A program made the position numbers and the translations under genes. Source: Eubacteriales Family XIII. Incertae Sedis bacterium (GTDB lineage Bacteria > Bacillota > Clostridia > Peptostreptococcales > Anaerovoracaceae). From it: 36,404 nt of DNA. Location of the stretch: the NCBI GenBank assembly GCA_031261345.1, contig JAISKC010000089.1, positions 1 to 36,404 of the forward strand, given 5' to 3'. This document shows, one piece after another, positions 32,113 to 36,404 of this stretch. Numbering within the stretch: position 1 is the first letter of the stretch; the number at the start of each line of letters is the position of its first letter. The notes below the pieces were generated by a model. That model searched no databases and was not told the origin of the DNA. It saw nothing but the letters and a program-made list of their open reading frames with translations.

Positions 32113-33507
32113 ATGATGAGCTTTCACAAAACGCAGTCTTCGGCTGTGAAGATAGCGATTCTGTTCCTTGCCATCGTCATGATGGCATCTTCGTTTGCAG
32201 CCTGCCGAGGAGGCGAAGAAATAGAGGTCGTGGAGTCTGATTTCTCGGTCTATCTCGGAAATACTTTGGACCCCATCACCGTTCAATCCGTCATAGATAG
32301 GTTTGAGGCGGAAACCGGTCTCACGGTTGAGCCCGTCTATACGGACGTAGCAGCCGAGCCAAATAGCAACCTCAAGAGGTCGATCAAATCCGGAGATCCT
32401 GTCGCCGCATTTTTGGCCGCGGAAGGCGAGGAGCTTGATGGCTTGATTGAGGAATCCTTCTTGGCTACGATAGAGGACGATGCTCGGGATGTGCATAGCT
32501 TGGTCGATGGGAATAGAATCGCTCAATCATGGAGGGCGGATGGACTCATTTCGGATAGTGAGGTTTTGAGAGACCTCTTCGGACTTCCCGATGCGGTCGA
32601 ACTCATTTCCGACATTCAGGCCTCGAGCTATGAAGAATTTGCTGATTTCGTAATCAAACTGGATGAGTATATTTCAATCGGTACGCCGAATGTGGTCAAT
32701 TTTGCCGGAAAACCATATGGTTTTGCCGAGGCAAAGACGGCTGAAACCGCGAAGCTCACAGGGGTGTTCGCGCTTTCAGGTGCGGACAAAACAATTTTGG
32801 GGTCGCGCCTTATGAACGTGGTGCTTTCTGAAATAGATCAGGAAACGTGGATTCAAGCGAAATCGCTTCCTGATGAAGAAGCCATCGAAAAAATCGGCCC
32901 TGGCATGGATGTATACCTGAATACTTTGGACCTGCTGACATCTCATCTCGCAGGGCTTTTTGCCAGTGGAATAAGAGGCGACTCATGGACCAGCTCAAAG
33001 AATTACAGCGTAGGTGAGGTCGAAAAAATATTCATGAAGGGCAAGGCTGTATTCACTTTTGATAGCATGGGGAATTCCGAGTCGTTTTCAAAGATTGATC
33101 CTGCAAAGGCGGACACACTTGTCCTACTGCCGGTCAAGCTGCCGCTGGGCGATCTCGCCATTCCGGACGGCAAGGCGAATTCGGAAATTGCATTGACTCC
33201 AAAGACATCGTTTGCAATAAATGCGGAGGTTCCCGAGGAGATACAGGCTGCCGCTCTAAAGTTTGTCGAGATGTTGGACGAAACTCTGCTCGTAGATGCC
33301 ACATCGCTGGAAAAATCGGCGGAGTCCTACTGGATTTCTGGCAATTACTTCCCCTACAATAGCGAGTCCGAGGAGATCCGCAAATATCTGAAGGATTCAT
33401 TCAAGAAAAACAATGAATTGGCAACGTTTTTCGCTACCGGAGATTGGACGCCCGAGGCTCGCGATCTCATAAGGCTTCAACTCATTACCGCTTGGAAAAA
33501 TTCATAA
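32113..33507 (+). CDS. Lipoprotein, extracellular solute-binding protein-like
   Basis: 464 residues from ATG 32113, chosen because it gives a normal lipoprotein signal: a basic start, a hydrophobic core AILFLAIVMMASSFAAC and lipobox Cys31. An upstream in-frame start at 32056 would overlap the carboxypeptidase gene. The rest resembles family 1 solute-binding proteins: FSVYLGNTLDPITVQSVIDRFEAETGLTVEPVY near the start, GKPYGFAEAKTAE, a moving-lobe segment with MKGKAVFTFDSMGN and a C-terminal KFVEMLDET. No ABC permease or ATPase gene is near, so it may be an orphan receptor or have another envelope role. It begins five bases after the carboxypeptidase stop, so the two are probably co-transcribed. 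Confidence 0.8.
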   Translation: MMSFHKTQSSAVKIAILFLAIVMMASSFAACRGGEEIEVVESDFSVYLGNTLDPITVQSVIDRFEAETGLTVEPVYTDVAAEPNSNLKRSIKSGDPVAAFLAAEGEELDGLIEESFLATIEDDARDVHSLVDGNRIAQSWRADGLISDSEVLRDLFGLPDAVELISDIQASSYEEFADFVIKLDEYISIGTPNVVNFAGKPYGFAEAKTAETAKLTGVFALSGADKTILGSRLMNVVLSEIDQETWIQAKSLPDEEAIEKIGPGMDVYLNTLDLLTSHLAGLFASGIRGDSWTSSKNYSVGEVEKIFMKGKAVFTFDSMGNSESFSKIDPAKADTLVLLPVKLPLGDLAIPDGKANSEIALTPKTSFAINAEVPEEIQAAALKFVEMLDETLLVDATSLEKSAESYWISGNYFPYNSESEEIRKYLKDSFKKNNELATFFATGDWTPEARDLIRLQLITAWKNS

Positions 33508-33510
33508 AAA

Positions 33511-35427
33511 ATGTTTGATATAGAAGAAAATCTCGACAATCTTCCTGACAAACCTGGTGTGTATCTGCACAAAGACAAGTTCGGAGAAATCATTTATGTC
33601 GGTAAGGCGACTTCGCTCAGAAAGAGGGTGCGTCAGTATTTTCGCTCTCCTAGGGGCCATGATGCGAAGACGAGGGTTTTGGTTTCAAACATCTCTGAGT
33701 TCGAATACATCGTAACCGACAGCGAGTCTGAGGCACTCATTCTCGAGAACACCCTCATCAAGAAATACAGGCCGAAATTCAACGTCATGCTCCTCGACGA
33801 CAAGACCTATCCCTATATCAAAATCACGATGGGCGAGCCTTTTCCCCGCATTATCAAGACTAGGATACTCGCAAATGACGGTAGCAAATACTTTGGACCA
33901 TACGCGGATGTGAAGGCGGCGAACAATATCATCAAGCTGCTAAATGACATTCACAGACTCAAAAGGTGCGCGCAGACATCGTTTCCTGATGGGCACAGAC
34001 CCTGCCTCTACGGCATGATCGGCGACTGCGAGAAGCCTTGCGTGGACGGGGTTTCGGCCGAAGATTATATGAAGAAGATAGACGGTTCGGTGAACTTTTT
34101 GAAGGGGCATAGCAAGGATATTGTCAACGGGCTCACTTTGGAAATGAACAATGCGTCTGTGGCTCTTGATTTTGAAAAGGCCGCAAAGCTTCGAGATCTC
34201 ATCTATTACGCCAAGGCAGTAACGGAGAGGCAGAAGGTCGATTTGCTTTCATCCGGAAGTATGGATATACTCATCGCCTCCGTTTCCGGCAGTGATGAGG
34301 CGGCGCAGGTTTCGGTGTTTTTTGTGCGTGAGGGGCGGCTGGTCGGCAGGGAGGTTCATCACCTCGAGTCTGCGGCTGACGCGAGCAAGAAGGAGATAAC
34401 CGAGGCCTTCGTCAACCAGTATTACATCAATCAGACTATGCTTCCAAAGGAGATACTCTTGGAGGAGCATATTCACGGTGAGGAAGTAACCGCTGCCTAT
34501 CTTTCGGAGGCGAGGGGCAGTAATGTCAGCTTCATCGTGCCCGAGCGTGGCAAAAAAAGAGACCTGCTGAAATTGGCCCAAAAGGATGTCAAGGAGACGA
34601 AGAAGCTCATGGCTGACATTTATCATTCGAAAGAGGAGAAGCAGGTAGACGCGCTGAATGCATTGCTTGCTATGGCCGACATCAAAGGGTCGCTATCCAG
34701 TTCTAATCGAGCAATTCGCATCGAAGCCTACGATATTTCAAACACGAGAGGAGTTGACTCCGTCGGGGCTATGGTCGTATACAATGGGACGGTCATGAGC
34801 AAAAAGGATTATCGCAAGTTTAGGGTGCGTAGCGAGGAGGGTTCTGACGACTATGGAGCAACTCAGGAAGTCATTTACCGTCGGCTCAAAAGAGCGCTCT
34901 CTGGCGATGCGGGATTTCTTCCACTGCCCGAGCTTATTCTGGCCGATGGCGGAAAGGGTCATGTTCATGCCATTTCGCAGGTGGTCTCGGCCTTGGGACT
35001 GAGCATACCGGTGCTCGGCATGGTCAAAGACGACGCTCACAGGACGAGAGGCCTCATCAAGATGCAGCAGAGCGACGCGGATGGCCCCGATGGTACAGGC
35101 GGCGGCGATGTAGAGATAAGCTATTCGGAAACCGATCTCAAGGAATTCCCAAACCTATACCATTTCATAGGGAACGTTCAGGAGGAAGTCCACAGGTTTG
35201 CAATAGAATATCACAGAGGTGTCCGCGGCAAGAGGGTAGTTACCTCAGAACTGGACGCGATAGAAGGCGTAGGAGAAAAACGCCGCTCCGCATTACTCCT
35301 AAAGTTTGGAGGCATAGACGCTATCAGAGCAGCAAGCGTCGAGGAACTGATGACCGTCCCTGGCATGACAAAGCGCTCCGCCGAAAGCGTTCATGCTTAT
35401 TTCTCAAAGAATCCTCCAACACTTTGA
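33511..35427 (+). CDS. uvrC: Excinuclease ABC subunit C
   Basis: 638 residues, close to the normal length. GIY-YIG nuclease domain at the N-terminus (DKPGVYLHKDKFGEIIYVGKA, KYRPKFNVMLLDDKTYPYIK), the DGHRPCLYGMIGDCEKPC cysteine cluster, a UVR motif (ALDFEKAAKLRDLI), an RNase H-like second nuclease (EAYDISNTRGVDSVGAMVVYN, ILADGGKGH, DDAHRTRG) and C-terminal helix-hairpin-helix motifs (LDAIEGVGEKRRSALLLKFG, MTVPGMTKRSAE). It makes both incisions in nucleotide excision repair with UvrA and UvrB, which are not in the window. It starts three bases after the lipoprotein stop with no clear RBS. Confidence 0.97.
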   Translation: MFDIEENLDNLPDKPGVYLHKDKFGEIIYVGKATSLRKRVRQYFRSPRGHDAKTRVLVSNISEFEYIVTDSESEALILENTLIKKYRPKFNVMLLDDKTYPYIKITMGEPFPRIIKTRILANDGSKYFGPYADVKAANNIIKLLNDIHRLKRCAQTSFPDGHRPCLYGMIGDCEKPCVDGVSAEDYMKKIDGSVNFLKGHSKDIVNGLTLEMNNASVALDFEKAAKLRDLIYYAKAVTERQKVDLLSSGSMDILIASVSGSDEAAQVSVFFVREGRLVGREVHHLESAADASKKEITEAFVNQYYINQTMLPKEILLEEHIHGEEVTAAYLSEARGSNVSFIVPERGKKRDLLKLAQKDVKETKKLMADIYHSKEEKQVDALNALLAMADIKGSLSSSNRAIRIEAYDISNTRGVDSVGAMVVYNGTVMSKKDYRKFRVRSEEGSDDYGATQEVIYRRLKRALSGDAGFLPLPELILADGGKGHVHAISQVVSALGLSIPVLGMVKDDAHRTRGLIKMQQSDADGPDGTGGGDVEISYSETDLKEFPNLYHFIGNVQEEVHRFAIEYHRGVRGKRVVTSELDAIEGVGEKRRSALLLKFGGIDAIRAASVEELMTVPGMTKRSAESVHAYFSKNPPTL

Positions 35428-35494
35428 TGACATCTACATTGCCATTTTTCGGTCGGAAGTTCGGTTTTAATCTAAACCTAAAATTTACTTGGGT

Positions 35495-35526
35495 TTTACA
35501 TGACTCTTTGGGAAAAGCATTATAAT
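35495..35526 (+). promoter_or_regulatory. Possible promoter for the last gene
   Basis: TATAAT at 35521-35526 with TTTACA at 35495-35500; the 20-base gap is longer than ideal. The mRNA leader would be about 170 bases. Confidence 0.35.
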
Positions 35527-35640
35527 ATCTATAAAAATGAATATCTTAGGCAAGATTTTTGATTGTACCTGTATCGTTTAACGTAGGGGAAATCAAAAAA
35601 ATATGAATTATTTTCGAAATTTATGTTTCCCACGCAAAAT

Positions 35641-35656
35641 ATTGGGTATATATATA
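35641..35656 (+). promoter_or_regulatory. Second copy of the shared leader motif
   Basis: ATTGGGTATATATAT, identical to 6661-6675, follows CGCAAAAT and lies 50 bases before the RBS of the last gene. The remainder of the 35428-35704 gap shows no other gene. Confidence 0.4.
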
Positions 35657-35704
35657 GTAGTGGAGTAATACAAAATGAGTATTTAATGAGGGGAGAAAAT
35701 CACA

Positions 35705-36404
35705 ATGAGAAGACTTTGGGAGAAAAAATCGAGACTGAGCACGAGGCTGACAGCACTTGGGCTTGTGTTTGCTATGTGCGTCACAATAGCCGTGCCATCA
35801 TTTGCTATGGCAGATGATAAACTGGAAGAAAATGTCAATGGGGGGGGGTAGCTTCTGAGCTAATATCTGAATCCCCCGTAGTCGATGATGCTGAAAATGC
35901 GGAGATAATGGCTCAAAGTATTCCGTCGGATGCAATCACCGTTTCGGTTGTAAATGCCTCGCCTACTTCGGTGGCTACGAGCGGAGATACTGCACTGCCT
36001 GTTCAATTTGGTCTTAGGTTCAATGTCGGTCAATCCGATTTGACCGGAGTATCCGCAGAGATACCACTCAACTGGACGCCCACGCCCGGGAACGCGCCTT
36101 ATGCAGACTTTACGATGGATGAGCCTTTCTTTGCTCTTGACGAGACAAAACTTCCTGCCGTTTACGATGAGGAGACCAATCCAAACTCCTTAATTTCAAG
36201 TTATGACATAAGCGCAGATAGACTTATAATCCATCTGCGTGACAATATGCCTACAGGCCAAAGGGACACGGGAATATTTTATGTCAATCTCAATACAAAC
36301 TATTTAAATAAAATACCGACGAGTGTTCCGCTTTGGACCGTCACTCCCGAAATATGGCAGGAGGGTACCAAAGTAAATACTGCAACAGGGGTAACATTTT
36401 CGGC
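35705..36404 (+). CDS. Secreted surface protein with poly-G tract, off by one G; 3' end outside the window
   Basis: GAGGGGAG lies just before ATG 35705. The frame encodes a clear signal peptide (about 1-36: MRRLWEKKSRLSTRL, hydrophobic ALGLVFAMCVTIAV, cut near SFAMA-DD), then nine mature residues, Gly-Gly-Gly at 46-48 from nine G, and a TAG stop at 35849. From 35851 a long frame one base off is open to the window edge (ASELISESPVVDDAENAEIM, then QFGLRFNVGQSDLTGV and a beta-rich region). One added G joins the two. There is no alternative start with an RBS after the tract, so the present sequence should give only a ~48-residue peptide. The function of the long product is not recognised; it is exported. 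Confidence 0.75.
35840..35848 (+). repeat. Poly-G tract (9 G) after the signal peptide
   Basis: Nine consecutive G form codons 46-48 after ATG 35705, directly followed by TAG. Ten G would read GGG GTA GCT TCT and continue into the long frame. Confidence 0.8.

Noticed and set aside
35623-35817. 64-codon frame before the last gene
   Set aside because: It runs through the RBS and signal peptide of the 35705 gene in another frame and has no RBS.

Overview
The window looks like chromosome from a host-associated, Gram-positive Bacillota, most likely one of the anaerobic Clostridia (an Anaerovoracaceae/Eubacteriales-type organism is my best guess, not proven). The grounds are strong AGGAGG-type ribosome binding sites, moderate G+C, sortase-type C-terminal anchors, BspA-like leucine-rich repeat surface proteins, a thioester/CnaB adhesin, and clostridial-style housekeeping genes.

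Layout. 1-6415: a tandem family of large BspA-like surface proteins. One is cut by the window edge. The next two are paralogues now joined in one open frame. 6486-6562: tRNA-Arg(CCG). 6839-9441: another large repeat-rich surface protein. 9547-11489: a DUF4143 ATPase, then a convergent vapBC toxin-antitoxin pair. 11716-16271: an apparent operon of a thioester/CnaB adhesin, a membrane-anchored partner and a single-stranded DNA-binding protein without the usual acidic tip. 16362-18134: asd-dapB (lysine/diaminopimelate synthesis). 18190-20574: two divergent surface proteins sharing an X2-like C-terminal fold. 20922-35427: mostly housekeeping genes on the + strand (trxB, DUF47, rdgB, yihY-like, pgm, manA, serA-serC-apgM, dacF-like, a lipoprotein solute-binding protein, uvrC). 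35705-end: the start of another secreted protein.

The main discovery candidate is a set of poly-G tracts (9, 8 and 9 G) in the first codons of three surface-protein genes (tracts at 2036, 6884 and 35840). Each has its own RBS and ATG. Each is interrupted by a stop just after the tract, and each is restored to one long secreted protein by adding exactly one G. This looks like slipped-strand phase variation of a surface-protein repertoire. The locus at 2036 carries the tract inside a ~53-bp insertion that its adjacent paralogue lacks; with one more G the insertion is exactly 18 codons. At 6884 the current length ends the upstream frame at an ATGA overlap with a second start, so the tract may switch between two N-termini rather than on/off. 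A systematic homopolymer undercall by sequencing is the main alternative.

The second theme is a dispersed GC-rich palindromic repeat (core GGATTGC...GCAATGAC). It lies between genes, supplies the last codons and stop of rdgB, sits in frame inside phosphoglucomutase, and appears in degenerate form at the junction of the two fused surface proteins. A different perfect 21-bp hairpin lies inside the 5' end of the D-Ala-D-Ala carboxypeptidase gene. Small mobile palindromes thus appear to be remodelling protein termini here.
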